This document shows, piece by piece, positions 44,953 to 54,202 of a stretch of 64,000 bases of DNA. How positions within the stretch are numbered: the stretch's first letter is position 1; each line of letters begins with the position of its first letter. This DNA is from Gammaproteobacteria bacterium (GTDB lineage Bacteria > Pseudomonadota > Gammaproteobacteria > Steroidobacterales > Steroidobacteraceae). Made by a program: the position numbers and the translations under genes. The stretch spans positions 1-64,000 of the forward strand of contig JANYHD010000009.1 of the NCBI GenBank assembly GCA_025359205.1, read 5' to 3'. The notes under the pieces were generated by a model, which did no database searches, was not told the DNA's origin, and was given only the letters and a program-made list of their open reading frames with translations.

Positions 44953-46815
44953 TCAGAAATCCGTAGTCACATAGGCCACGAAGCTGCGGGGAGAATATTG
45001 GGAGAACCCGGGGCTGACATCCAGGTTCCAGAAATAGTAGTTCATGAGGTTGCGGACCTGCAGCCGCAGCGTCGATGGCGCGCCCAGCATGGTGAAATGG
45101 TAGCGGGCGCCGATGTGGACGAGCGCCTGGGCATGATTCCTGGCGACTCCGTTCAGGCTCGCTGGAGCCGCGCCGTAGGTTCGTACCTGGATGTCGGTCG
45201 ACAGGGCGGGACAGCGCGAGAACTTGTAGTTGGCGTCGGTCACCGACTGTACTCGCGCCTGGCCAAAGGCAAAGGAACCCACGCCCGCGGCGCTCAAATT
45301 CGGTCCGAGTATCCTGACTTCACCCAGGAGCACGCCCGCCGTGACATTGAGATTCTTCAGCACCTCGCCGGAAATCGAAGTTTCGAAGCCTTTGGACCGC
45401 TGCAGGCCGAGTTCATGATCGACGTTGCCGGTATCAAAGTTGAAATAGGGCTTCTGAATCTCAAAGACACCGGCTATGAGTTTCACGCGTGAGGTCAACA
45501 GATAGCGAGCGCCGGCATCCACCTGCCAGGTGCGGGCGTCCGGAAGTATGGCGCCGCGATTGGCGGCGCTGCTCGGGGCAACGCCTGACTCCTCGAGTCC
45601 CTGCGTATAGCCCGCATACCCGGTCACTTTTGCAGTCATCGCCAAGGCGGCAGACGCGTATAGGCGCAGCGGATGGTCAGTCAGTCTTGCCGCAGGGAGA
45701 ATTGGATCGGTGACGTTCTTGGCGTAGCTCTCCTGCTGGATTCCCTGGTCAATTCGACCTGGGCCGAGGTCGGCCACAGCGGAGCCGCCGTACAGCGCCA
45801 GCGTGTCGCGCCCTCGTGCCAGCAGCACCACTTCGTGGCGCCAGGCGCCGGCGCCGAAGTGACCCGTGAGTCGCGCCTCTCCGGAGGTCGATGAGGTCTT
45901 CTGGTCCGGACTCGCGATCACGAATTGCTCGGCCGCGCCGTTGGGTTGGGTATCGAGGTACAAATCGGCGTAGCTGACGGGATTGTCAGCAATCGAGCGA
46001 AACAGTCCGACAGCCAATGACAGATGGCGGGTCAGCTGTGCCTTGAAAATGAGGCCGTAATTCTCCGATTGACTCTCGCCCTCGGCCCAGTCCTGGCCGT
46101 AGTAGCCTTTGGGTGTTTCCGGCGGCACGAAGTCGCCCGCTGTGAAGATGATCGGCAGGGTCTTTGCGCGAGTCTTGTGCTGCCAGTCGATGATCGCTCG
46201 CAAGCTCAGCCAGTCATTCGGAGCCCACTGGGGCGTGAGTCCAAGATTGCCGATTCTCGAGGTGTAACCCGGATTGGATGCACCGGTCGCGGTCTGGGTG
46301 CTGACCTGGTAGCTGGCGCCGATCGGCAGTCGTAATTGATTGGACGACAACGGCACACTGGCGTCGATGCTCGCACCGTAAGCCCCGAAGGGACCGGCAC
46401 TCACCACGACGGTGCCGCTGGGCGGCCCGTTGCCGGCATGTCGCAAGTCATAGTCCACGATGCCGGTGGGGGCAGGGAAGGCGTAGCCAATTTCACTGAC
46501 CCCGACTTTGACTGTGGAACCTTCAACCACCCGATCCGACAAACCGCCCTGCTGGTCGAAATACAGCCCATCGATGCGCACATTGCCCGCGGCCTGCGGG
46601 TCGAAGCCGCGCACGCCTCCCGGGCTGTAAATGCCGATGGTTTCTCGGCCAAGTTTGAGCCCAAAGGCGTCGTCGGCCGAAGCCACCGGGTCATCCGAAG
46701 CGTGCTGCGCGTGAACGGCGGTAACAGGGACCAGGCAGAGGACCAGCGTCGCCGCCAGGCTGGATGCTTTGCGGCGGCCAGATCTGCTGGCCGCACCCGT
46801 CGGTGCGATCTGCAT
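44953..46815 (-). CDS. TonB-dependent receptor, paralogue with internal deletion
   Basis: A 620-residue receptor strongly similar over its length to the one at 6797-8749: both have QHASDDP after the signal peptide, AGNVRIDGLYFDQQG in the plug and a barrel with RTWQVDAGARYLLTSRVKLI. Compared with that paralogue it lacks 40 residues: IDQG is followed at once by IQQESY, whereas the other copy has the whole YSTRTQDRTELWSAGIAYR strand region in between. This removes about two beta-strands, so the barrel may be altered or non-functional. AGGA precedes the ATG. Neighbours are a broken hydrolase, an UrcA gene, LysR and a racemase. Confidence 0.88.
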   Translation of the reverse strand: MQIAPTGAASRSGRRKASSLAATLVLCLVPVTAVHAQHASDDPVASADDAFGLKLGRETIGIYSPGGVRGFDPQAAGNVRIDGLYFDQQGGLSDRVVEGSTVKVGVSEIGYAFPAPTGIVDYDLRHAGNGPPSGTVVVSAGPFGAYGASIDASVPLSSNQLRLPIGASYQVSTQTATGASNPGYTSRIGNLGLTPQWAPNDWLSLRAIIDWQHKTRAKTLPIIFTAGDFVPPETPKGYYGQDWAEGESQSENYGLIFKAQLTRHLSLAVGLFRSIADNPVSYADLYLDTQPNGAAEQFVIASPDQKTSSTSGEARLTGHFGAGAWRHEVVLLARGRDTLALYGGSAVADLGPGRIDQGIQQESYAKNVTDPILPAARLTDHPLRLYASAALAMTAKVTGYAGYTQGLEESGVAPSSAANRGAILPDARTWQVDAGARYLLTSRVKLIAGVFEIQKPYFNFDTGNVDHELGLQRSKGFETSISGEVLKNLNVTAGVLLGEVRILGPNLSAAGVGSFAFGQARVQSVTDANYKFSRCPALSTDIQVRTYGAAPASLNGVARNHAQALVHIGARYHFTMLGAPSTLRLQVRNLMNYYFWNLDVSPGFSQYSPRSFVAYVTTDF

Positions 46816-47001
46816 TAAACAATCCTGTAGCGGTACGCCGTTTCGGTGGCGACAGGATCACGTCGCGCAGACGAGTACGCCTTCGATTCTCTATAAGGCG
46901 CCTTTACAACAGCGCCGCCCGGGATGGCCGCGGACATCCCACACTGTTCGTGGACCTGATGTTGCGCCGGTTGCCAACGCAACCGGCCGGGGACGGGCAC
47001 G

Positions 47002-47523
47002 ATGGCGAAAGTCGGCGGGAAGGTTGGGTCTCAGGAGTACAGGCGCATCCTGGGAGCGGGTGCCTGTGCCTGGTTGTTGCTATTCACACCGCTCGCCCGG
47101 GGAGGCAGCTCCGATGAGGCTATCGATGTGCGTGCCTACGATCTGGAACGACCCGAGGACGTACAGAGACTCTATCGCCTGCTCAAGCGGGCGGCGCGAT
47201 CAGCGTGCAGCGACCGGCAGATCGCCGACACCGACGTGCACACACTGTCGTGGCTCGGGTGCGTTAGCGGCATGCTGGACATGGAAGTACAAAGGATAGA
47301 TCGGCCGACGTTGACGGCCTATCATCTTGCCCACGGCTTCGGGATCCGGGACGAACCCTGGGGAAGCCGGAATCCGGATGCGACGGGCGAAATCAGGCCA
47401 CGGGAGAACATCGGATCGCCACGAGCAGGGCCAAGCGTCGCGCAACGGGTGGGACGAAGCGTGCCTTTCGGAGACTTCCCCTCGGCAGCCTGCGGGTATT
47501 TGTCGCTGTGGCTCGCTCCCTGA
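47002..47523 (+). CDS. UrcA-family secreted protein with run-on C-terminus
   Basis: A 173-codon frame. After a signal-like segment (GAGACAWLLLFTPLARGG), residues ~40-115 match the UrcA family: a VRAYDLERPEDVQRLYRLLK strand-helix, then AARSACSDRQI and a C-terminal LDMEVQRIDRPTLTAYHLAH, with the two family cysteines. UrcA proteins are small exported proteins of unknown role found in sphingomonads, Caulobacter and relatives. The native family ends near residue 115; the last ~55 codons have no family similarity and read through the start of the LysR gene in another frame, so the original stop appears lost. Confidence 0.7.
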   Translation: MAKVGGKVGSQEYRRILGAGACAWLLLFTPLARGGSSDEAIDVRAYDLERPEDVQRLYRLLKRAARSACSDRQIADTDVHTLSWLGCVSGMLDMEVQRIDRPTLTAYHLAHGFGIRDEPWGSRNPDATGEIRPRENIGSPRAGPSVAQRVGRSVPFGDFPSAACGYLSLWLAP

Positions 47524-48374
47524 GTTTCACGCGCGCGGCGGAGTCGCTCGGACTGAGCCTGAGCGCTGCAAGCTTGCAAATCCGCGCACTGGAGGAATAT
47601 CTCGGTCGCGCGCTGTTCCGGCGCAATGGTCGGGAGGTTGCCTTGACGACCGAAGGAGCTGCGCTGCTGCCGCGGGTTCAAAGCGCGCTGGGGGCGCTTG
47701 AGAGCGCCGTGGATGATGCGCGCGCAGAGCCCGATTCGGGCCAGCTTCGAATTACGACACTGAGCTCCTTTCTGCAGCAGTGGCTATTGCCTCGACTACC
47801 GGGTTTTCGGGCCCTGCACCCGCAGATTGATTTTCACTTCCATACTTCTGCCAGCGTGGTCGATTTCGTGCGCGAAGAACATCACATCGCGATCAGAATC
47901 GGAGCCGGCCCGTGGCCCGGGCTGCATGTCGACAGGTTGATGCCGGAGTGGCTGATTCCCGTGTGCGCGCCGGCGCTGCTGAAGCGCCATGGCGCCGTCA
48001 GGGATGTGCGAGACCTCGGGCGTTACCCACTCTTGCACAGTACGACGGAACCATGGACATCATGGTTGTTGGGCGGTGGCCTGGCCAGTCAATCCGAGCA
48101 GCTTGAGGGATCTTCCCTGGATGATTCGCTGGCACTGGTGAGAATGGCGGAACGAGGGCAAGGCCTGGCGCTCGCTCGCTGGAGTCTGGTGGCGCAGGAG
48201 ATCGAGTCCGGCGTGCTGGTTGTGGCCGGCCCGGCTGTTCGATTCGAGCGCAGCTACTGGTTCGTGTGCCCGGTGCGCCAAAAGAACGTCGCATCGGTGA
48301 GACTGTTCCGGGACTGGCTGGTGGCGGAAGCCGCAATGGCGCCGTTGCCTCCCAGTGTATCTGCCCAGTCATAG
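47508..48374 (+). CDS. GcvA-type LysR regulator with unclear or lost start
   Basis: A LysR protein with the helix-turn-helix FTRAAESLGLSLSAASLQIR and an effector domain ending WLVAEAAMAPL. Family homology begins upstream of the first ordinary start codon (GTG 47508): the same frame reads RRLPLGSLRVFVAVARSLSF from about 47469, as in GcvA/AmpR-type LysR proteins. No in-frame ATG, GTG or TTG lies between 47340 and 47508, though ATC at 47415 is preceded by GGGAGA. Either a rare start codon is used, or the start was lost by a frameshift, in which case this is a pseudogene. It precedes the racemase gene by 20 bp. Confidence 0.65.
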   Translation: MARSLSFTRAAESLGLSLSAASLQIRALEEYLGRALFRRNGREVALTTEGAALLPRVQSALGALESAVDDARAEPDSGQLRITTLSSFLQQWLLPRLPGFRALHPQIDFHFHTSASVVDFVREEHHIAIRIGAGPWPGLHVDRLMPEWLIPVCAPALLKRHGAVRDVRDLGRYPLLHSTTEPWTSWLLGGGLASQSEQLEGSSLDDSLALVRMAERGQGLALARWSLVAQEIESGVLVVAGPAVRFERSYWFVCPVRQKNVASVRLFRDWLVAEAAMAPLPPSVSAQS

Positions 48375-48394
48375 CAAGAAGGGTGTTGCGTCAA

Positions 48395-49093
48395 ATGAGA
48401 ACCATTGGCCTCATCGGCGGCATGAGCTGGGAATCGACAGTTCATTATTACCGTCATATCAACGCAGCGATCAAGTCGCGGCTCGGTGGATTGCACTCCG
48501 CGCAGCTGGTGCTGGTCAGTGTCGATTTTCACCACATCGAATACATGCAGTCGTCGGGGGACTGGCAGGCGGCGGGCGAGCGGCTCGCCGGGTGCGCGCG
48601 GGCGCTGGCGGCAGCAGGCGCCGAGTGCATCGTGATCTGCGCCAACACCATGCACAAGGTGGCGCCGCAGATCGAAGCCGCGGTGCGTCTGCCACTGCTA
48701 CACGTGACCGATGCCACGGGCGAGGCAATCAGGCGCACCGGATTCTCAAAGGTGGGTCTGCTGGGCACACGCTATACGATGGCGGAGCCGTTCTACAAGG
48801 ATCGGCTGCGCGAGCGCTTCGGCCTCGAGGTGCTGATTCCAGACGACGCGGATCGTGCGGAGGCGAATCGCATCATCTTCGAGGAGCTTGTGCGCGGACA
48901 GGTGCTCGAGTCGTCGCGAGTGACGATGCGTCGCGTCATGGCCCGGCTGGTCGAGCGCGGCGCACAGGGGGTCATTCTCGGATGCACCGAGTTCTCGCTG
49001 CTGCTCGGGGACGCGGATGCATCAGTGCCGCTGTTTGATACCACGCTGATCCACGCGCAGGCGGCGGTGGAGTGGGCGCTGGCCGGCACATAG
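48395..49093 (+). CDS. Aspartate/glutamate racemase family protein
   Basis: A 232-residue protein of the aspartate/glutamate racemase superfamily (YgeA/RacX-like). It begins with the family signature IGLIGGMSWESTVHYYRHIN and carries the two catalytic cysteines in VICANTMHK and ILGCTEFSLLL. These interconvert L- and D-amino acids without PLP. The frame is open upstream but the family start is the ATG at 48395, 20 bp after the LysR stop, so co-transcription is likely. Linked to the decayed TonB-receptor locus, it may act on an imported amino acid derivative (inference). Confidence 0.9.
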   Translation: MRTIGLIGGMSWESTVHYYRHINAAIKSRLGGLHSAQLVLVSVDFHHIEYMQSSGDWQAAGERLAGCARALAAAGAECIVICANTMHKVAPQIEAAVRLPLLHVTDATGEAIRRTGFSKVGLLGTRYTMAEPFYKDRLRERFGLEVLIPDDADRAEANRIIFEELVRGQVLESSRVTMRRVMARLVERGAQGVILGCTEFSLLLGDADASVPLFDTTLIHAQAAVEWALAGT

Positions 49094-49236
49094 GTCGCGG
49101 CGTGGCTTGGCCGTCGCTATGCGGCCAGATCCGGGTCGGTCAACACGATTTCGTCGGAAGACGGCCAACCGGTGAAATCCTGCTACACTTTTCGCGTGAG
49201 GTTCGAATTGCAGGACTGATCGCGGAGGGGACGGGC

Positions 49237-49683
49237 GTGGCCACCAACACTGTCCGACTGCAGCGCGTGCTGCGCGCGCCGCCCGGGAAACTGTACCGCG
49301 CCTTCCTCGAAGCCGATGCGCTGGTAGAGTGGTTGCCGCCCTACGGCTTCACCGCCAAGGTGCATCACCTGGATGCACGCGTGAACGGCACCTTCAAAAT
49401 GTCGTTCACGAATTTTGGCAGCGGCAATACCCACAGCTTTGGCGGCGAATACCTCGAGCTGGTGCCAAACGAGAAGATCCGCTACACGGACAAATTCGAC
49501 GATTCCAACCTGCCCGGCACCATCATCACCACAGTCCTGCTCAAGAAGGCGTTCTGCGGCACGGAGCTGCATGTCACTCAGGAGGGTTTGCCGGAGGCGA
49601 TTCCGGTCGAGATGTGTTATCTCGGCTGGCAGGAATCGCTGGCGCAGCTTGCCAAGCTGGTCGAACCCGAAATTCCGGGCTAA
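49237..49683 (+). CDS. SRPBCC/AHSA1-like START-domain protein
   Basis: A 148-residue protein of the SRPBCC superfamily, AHSA1 type: VRLQRVLRAPPGKLYRAFLE then DALVEWLPPYGF, GTFKMSFTNFG and a C-terminal LGWQESLAQLAKLVEPEIP helix. These folds bind hydrophobic ligands; the function of this subgroup is unknown. The start is GTG with GGAGGGG upstream; earlier codons in the frame run through a likely promoter. It converges with the next gene. Confidence 0.85.
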   Translation: MATNTVRLQRVLRAPPGKLYRAFLEADALVEWLPPYGFTAKVHHLDARVNGTFKMSFTNFGSGNTHSFGGEYLELVPNEKIRYTDKFDDSNLPGTIITTVLLKKAFCGTELHVTQEGLPEAIPVEMCYLGWQESLAQLAKLVEPEIPG

Positions 49684-49751
49684 CGCGCCCAGCCTGCGAC
49701 GCGCTAGTTGCGTCGGCGGCACCAAGTTCAGTGGTTCGCGTGGTCGTGAGC

Positions 49752-50342
49752 TCAATTGATCTGAGCTGACGCATAGTGCAGCACCATGACCACGAACAGC
49801 GCCGCGATCCCCAGGTAATGCAGCCAGCGCGACCGCCACGCGTACAACGCCAGCGCAATCAGCAGCGGCGCCGTCATCAACGTCCACATCATCACCACAA
49901 TCGATCGTGGCAATCCGACGGGTTCGCCACCAGAGAAAAAGACACCAAACGCGAAGTAGACAAACTGAAACAGAGCCACCAGTGACCAGAAGTACCGGCT
50001 GTTGCCTGCGTAGTACTCGCGCAGGTCGGTACGGTTATCAGCTTCATCGGGCAGGCTCGCGGCGGCTACCAGGAACAGGAGGAACAGTTGGCCCACGAGG
50101 CCCAGGTAGAAGAAGAAATGCCGTGTCGCGGCGAAATGTCGCACGCCCCAGATGTCGAACCACATGTAGACGGCCATGCACAATGCATAGCCAGCGGCCA
50201 GCAGTGCGAGCGGGTCCCATTTGACCCGTGACCTGTGACGCAGCAGACGGTGAAAGCTGGCCGCGATATCGGCCACGGCAAGTCCGATGAGCACCGAGAA
50301 GATGCCCAGCGCGTATTCGAAAGCCCTGATTTCTGGCGTCAT
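49752..50342 (-). CDS. Hypothetical integral membrane protein
   Basis: A 196-residue protein with about six membrane helices, e.g. ALGIFSVLIGLAVADIAASF (residues 9-28), FYLGLVGQLFLLFLVAAASL and LHYLGIAALFVVMVLHYASA. The ATG at 50342 (MTPEIRAFEYAL) is preferred over one 17 codons upstream. I do not recognise a characterised family; it may be a small multi-pass protein of DUF type. It is divergent from the SDR gene. Confidence 0.65.
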   Translation of the reverse strand: MTPEIRAFEYALGIFSVLIGLAVADIAASFHRLLRHRSRVKWDPLALLAAGYALCMAVYMWFDIWGVRHFAATRHFFFYLGLVGQLFLLFLVAAASLPDEADNRTDLREYYAGNSRYFWSLVALFQFVYFAFGVFFSGGEPVGLPRSIVVMMWTLMTAPLLIALALYAWRSRWLHYLGIAALFVVMVLHYASAQIN

Positions 50343-50456
50343 GATGTCGATTTGCAAGACCCGAACGCCCGCATTATATGCGCGCAAGGTCAACGCAAAT
50401 CCACCTCTCGGCCTGCCGGCGACTTACACTACCTCGACCGCAGATTCCTGGAACCC

Positions 50457-51239
50457 ATGGAAATAGTACTCAACCGCGCGCGCATCCTGGTCACCGGCGC
50501 CAATTCCGGCATTGGCGCCGCCATCGCGCGAGCGCTCGCCGCCAGCGGCGCACGTGTGGCAGTCAACTACGTCGTGCACCCGGATGCGACGGACGCGCTG
50601 TTGGCTGAACTGCGGTCCGCGGGCGCCGAGGCCATCGGGCTGCAGGCCGACGTCAGTGATCCGGCGCAGGTCGATGCCATGTACGCTGAACTCGACCGAC
50701 AATGGGGTGGCATCGACGTCCTGGTCAACAATGCCGGGATTGACGGCGTGCAGGCGCGGGCCTGGGAGGCTGATCCGGGCGCCTGGGAACGCGTGCTGCG
50801 CGTCAACCTGTACGGCAGCTTCCTGTGCGCGCGCGCCGCGCTGCAGCGCATGGTGCAGCAGCGCAGCGGAGTTGTACTCAACATGTCTTCGGTGCATGAA
50901 CGCATCGCATGGAGCGGCTACAGCGCGTACACCGCGAGCAAGGCGGGCCTGGCCATGCTGACGCAGACGCTCGCGCAGGAAGCTGCACCGTTTGGCGTGC
51001 GGGTGCTGGCGCTCGCGCCGGGCGCGATCCGCACGCCCATCAACAAGGACGTCTGGGACAATCCTGAAACGCTGCGCGACCTGCTTACCAAGATTCCGCT
51101 CGGCCGCATGGGCGAGCCGGAGGAAATCGCGCGGGTGGCGACCTTCCTGGTCTCCGGCATGGCTTCGTACATGACCGGCAGCACCGTCTTTTGCGATGGC
51201 GCGATGAGCGACTACCCGGAGTTTGCCCATGGCGGGTGA
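50457..51239 (+). CDS. SDR-family dehydrogenase, glucose 1-dehydrogenase-like
   Basis: A 260-residue classical short-chain dehydrogenase. TGANSGIGAAIARAL binds the cofactor, NNAG is present, and the catalytic tetrad is visible as Ser in NMSSVHERIAWSGYSAYTASK (Ser, Tyr and Lys in the YxxxK motif). The C-terminal VFCDGAMSDYPEFAHGG is typical of glucose 1-dehydrogenases. The ATG at 50457 is chosen by homology; the open frame upstream is not protein-like. Only 5 bp separate it from the GH15 glucoamylase, so it may oxidise glucose released by that enzyme (inference). Confidence 0.85.
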   Translation: MEIVLNRARILVTGANSGIGAAIARALAASGARVAVNYVVHPDATDALLAELRSAGAEAIGLQADVSDPAQVDAMYAELDRQWGGIDVLVNNAGIDGVQARAWEADPGAWERVLRVNLYGSFLCARAALQRMVQQRSGVVLNMSSVHERIAWSGYSAYTASKAGLAMLTQTLAQEAAPFGVRVLALAPGAIRTPINKDVWDNPETLRDLLTKIPLGRMGEPEEIARVATFLVSGMASYMTGSTVFCDGAMSDYPEFAHGG

Positions 51240-51244
51240 GCAAA

Positions 51245-53611
51245 ATGGCTGACAGCTTTGCACCTGGGTGGCCGGGCATACCGGGGCGCTGGACCTCCGC
51301 CGCGAAAAGCGGCGTGGGCACCGCGCTGGGCGGCAGTCCGATCTGGTTCACGCTCTCGCACGGCATCATCAACGAGATCTACGCGCCACGCATCGACGAG
51401 GCGGTGACGCGTGACGTCGGCTTCCTGATCGCCGGGCCGGATGGCTTCGTTGCCGAGATCAAGCGGCACGCGCACAACCTGACGCGCTGCCCGCGGCCTG
51501 GCGTGCCGTACTACGCCGTGGGATCCGAATGCCTGCAGGGGCGCTTTCGCCTGCAGACCGAGATCATCACTGACGCGGAGCGGCCAGTGGTGCTGGTGCG
51601 ACTGAAATTCGCGGCGCTCAAAGGCAGCGCAGCTGGCTATCGCGTCTACGTGTTGCTGGCCTCGCACCTCGGCAACTACGGCGCTGGCAATACCGCCTGG
51701 CTGGCCGACCATCGCGATACGCCGGGGTTGTTTGCGGCGCGTGACGATCGTGCCCTGTGTCTGATGTCGTCCACCGGCTTTGCCGCGCGTTCCGTCGGCT
51801 TCGTCGGCGCGTCGGACGGCTGGCAGGACCTGATGGCCCACGGCACGCTGCAGTGGCAGTATACGCGTGCGGAGAACGGCAACGTCGCACTGATCGGCGA
51901 ATTGCCCTTGCAGGACGGTGAGACCGTACTCGCGATCGCGGTCGGACGCGGCGCGGAAGAAGCAGGGCACCAGGCGCGGGCCTCGCTGGAGGAAGGATTT
52001 CCGGCGCTGCTCGATCGCTACGTGAAGCCTTGGGAGCATTGGCAGGCAGACCTGGCGGTCGGGCCGCGCGCTTTGCTGTCCGAAGTCAGCACCGCGGTCA
52101 TCAAGACGCACGAGTCGAAGCTGATTCCAGGCGCGCTGCTGGCAAGCTTGGCTGTTCCCTGGGGGTTTTCCAAGGGCGACGGCGACCTGGGCGGTTACCA
52201 CCTCGTGTGGCCGCGCGACATGGTGCAGTCTGCCGGCGCGCTGCTGGCGGCGGGCGCGCGGCCCGAAGCGCGCGCGGCGCTCGTGTACCTCGCCTCGACC
52301 CAGCACGCCGACGGCCATTGGCCGCAGAACATGTGGGTCGACGGAACAGCCTACTGGCAGGGCCTGCAGATGGACGAGACCGCATTGCCCGTCCTGCTCT
52401 TCGATCTCGCGGCGCGCGAAGGCGCGCTACTGCCCGAAGACATCACCACGCGTCGATTCTGGCCCATGGTGCGCGCCGCCGCCTCGTACCTGGTGTGCAA
52501 TGGCCCGGTGACGCCGCAGGATCGCTGGGAAGAAGACGGCGGCTACACGCCCTACACGCTGGCCGCGGAGATCGCGGCGCTCCTGGTGGCTGCGGATTGG
52601 GCTGAGAAATGTGGCGAGCCGGAGCTTGCACCTTACCTGCGCAACACCGCGGACAGCTGGAATGCGCAGATCGAGCGCTGGCTCTATGTGCAGGACACGC
52701 CGCTGGCACGCAAGTGCGGCGTCGATGGCTATTACGTGCGCATCGCCGAAGGCGACAGCGACGGCGCGGATGAAATCATCGACATCCGCAACCGGCCGGA
52801 CGGCGACACGCAACGCCGTGCCGACGAGATCGTCTCCGCCGACGCGCTGGCGCTGGTGCGCTTCGGGTTGCGCGGCGCGGACGACCCGCGCATCCTCGAC
52901 ACGGTGCGCGTCATCGACGCGGTGCTGAAGACGCAGCTGCCCTATGGGCCGGCCTGGCATCGCTACAGCGACGACGGCTATGGCGAACATGCGGACGGTT
53001 CGCCTTTTGACGGCACCGGCATCGGCAGGCTGTGGCCACTGCTGAGCGGCGAGCGGGCGCACTACGAGCTGGCACGTGGCGATGCGACTGCGGCCGCGCG
53101 CCTGCAGCGCTCCTTCGAGGCGATGGCAGGTCCGGGCGGCTTGCTGCCCGAGCAGACCTGGGACACAGCCGACATTCCCGAGCGCGAACTTCTGCTCGGG
53201 CGGCCGGCGGGTTCCGCGATGCCGCTGGTGTGGGCGCACGCCGAGTACCTGAAGCTGGTGCGCTCGCTCGGCGATGGAGACGTGTACGACCTGCCGCCGC
53301 AGGCGCATGAGCGATACGTCGTGCAGCAGACGAGCTCGGCGCTGCGCGGCTGGCGCTTCAACCAGAAGCTGCGCATGCTGCCCTCTGGATGCACGCTGCG
53401 CATCGAGCTGCTCGCGCCGGCCCGGATCCGCTGGACGGTAGACGATTGGCGCAGCAGTACGGACAGCGATACTCGGCCGAGCGGACTGGGCACGCACTAT
53501 TTCGATATCGCCGCGACATTACTGCCCTCGGGCGCCAGCGTGGCGTTCACGCCCTACTGGCTTGATGCCGCTCGCTGGGAAGGTGCCAATTTCGTCGTCG
53601 ACGTGCATTGA
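51245..53611 (+). CDS. GH15 glucoamylase (glucan 1,4-alpha-glucosidase)
   Basis: A 788-residue glycoside hydrolase family 15 enzyme with an N-terminal beta-sandwich domain (roughly 1-270) and an (alpha/alpha)6 barrel. Active-site features are GGYHLVWPRDMVQSAGAL (substrate-binding Arg-Asp), WVDGTAYWQGLQMDETALPV with the general-acid glutamate, and a second catalytic glutamate in PLVWAHAEYLKLV. No signal peptide is visible, so it probably acts on intracellular or periplasmic oligosaccharides, releasing glucose from non-reducing ends. It is coupled to the SDR dehydrogenase gene (5-bp gap). Confidence 0.93.
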   Translation: MADSFAPGWPGIPGRWTSAAKSGVGTALGGSPIWFTLSHGIINEIYAPRIDEAVTRDVGFLIAGPDGFVAEIKRHAHNLTRCPRPGVPYYAVGSECLQGRFRLQTEIITDAERPVVLVRLKFAALKGSAAGYRVYVLLASHLGNYGAGNTAWLADHRDTPGLFAARDDRALCLMSSTGFAARSVGFVGASDGWQDLMAHGTLQWQYTRAENGNVALIGELPLQDGETVLAIAVGRGAEEAGHQARASLEEGFPALLDRYVKPWEHWQADLAVGPRALLSEVSTAVIKTHESKLIPGALLASLAVPWGFSKGDGDLGGYHLVWPRDMVQSAGALLAAGARPEARAALVYLASTQHADGHWPQNMWVDGTAYWQGLQMDETALPVLLFDLAAREGALLPEDITTRRFWPMVRAAASYLVCNGPVTPQDRWEEDGGYTPYTLAAEIAALLVAADWAEKCGEPELAPYLRNTADSWNAQIERWLYVQDTPLARKCGVDGYYVRIAEGDSDGADEIIDIRNRPDGDTQRRADEIVSADALALVRFGLRGADDPRILDTVRVIDAVLKTQLPYGPAWHRYSDDGYGEHADGSPFDGTGIGRLWPLLSGERAHYELARGDATAAARLQRSFEAMAGPGGLLPEQTWDTADIPERELLLGRPAGSAMPLVWAHAEYLKLVRSLGDGDVYDLPPQAHERYVVQQTSSALRGWRFNQKLRMLPSGCTLRIELLAPARIRWTVDDWRSSTDSDTRPSGLGTHYFDIAATLLPSGASVAFTPYWLDAARWEGANFVVDVH

Positions 53612-53644
53612 TTTTTCCCGCGCGACTGCGCAGACTTTGACGCC

Positions 53645-54202
53645 ATGAGCGAGGAATTCGAAGTAGAGGGGCAACACGAACACGCGGTCGAGCACGCCGC
53701 CCACGATAATTCTCTGGGGCGCATGGTCGCGATGTTCACGGCCGTACTGGCGACAGTCGGCGCGATCATCAGCTACCAGAATTCCGGCAGCGAATCGCTG
53801 GGGCTGGAACTCAAGAACGAAGCCATCCTGAAGAAATCCGAGGCCTCGGACCAATGGGCTTATTACCAGGCCAAGGGCATCAAGCAGGTCATCCTGGAGC
53901 ACGCCGTCGGCAACACCGAGGCCGAGCGTGCCGCACTCGCTGCCGAGGCGAAGCGCTACACCGACGAAAAAGCCGATATCCAGAAGGCGGCGAAGTCGCT
54001 GGATGCGGAGGCGAAATCGGCCGACGCGGCCAGCGCGCGCGCCTTCGAACCGCACCACCATCTCGCGCAGGCGTTGGCGCTGGTGCAGGTGGCCATCGCG
54101 CTGGCGGCGCTGACCGTGCTGACGCGTCAGCGCTGGTTGCTGCTGATTTCGGGAGTGAGCGCGCTCACGGGCGTCGTGTTCTGGATCCTGGCCTGGCTCT
54201 GA
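53645..54202 (+). CDS. DUF4337 family membrane protein
   Basis: A 185-residue DUF4337 protein. One membrane helix near residue 28 (MVAMFTAVLATVGAIISYQN) precedes a coiled-coil-like periplasmic or cytoplasmic part (ILKKSEASDQWAYYQAKGIK, then charged helices), with two helices at the C-terminus (ALVQVAIALAALTVLTRQR and a final LISGVSALTGVVFWILAWL). The family is found in many proteobacteria without known function. It ends directly against hutG, so the two transcripts converge with no gap. Confidence 0.88.
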   Translation: MSEEFEVEGQHEHAVEHAAHDNSLGRMVAMFTAVLATVGAIISYQNSGSESLGLELKNEAILKKSEASDQWAYYQAKGIKQVILEHAVGNTEAERAALAAEAKRYTDEKADIQKAAKSLDAEAKSADAASARAFEPHHHLAQALALVQVAIALAALTVLTRQRWLLLISGVSALTGVVFWILAWL

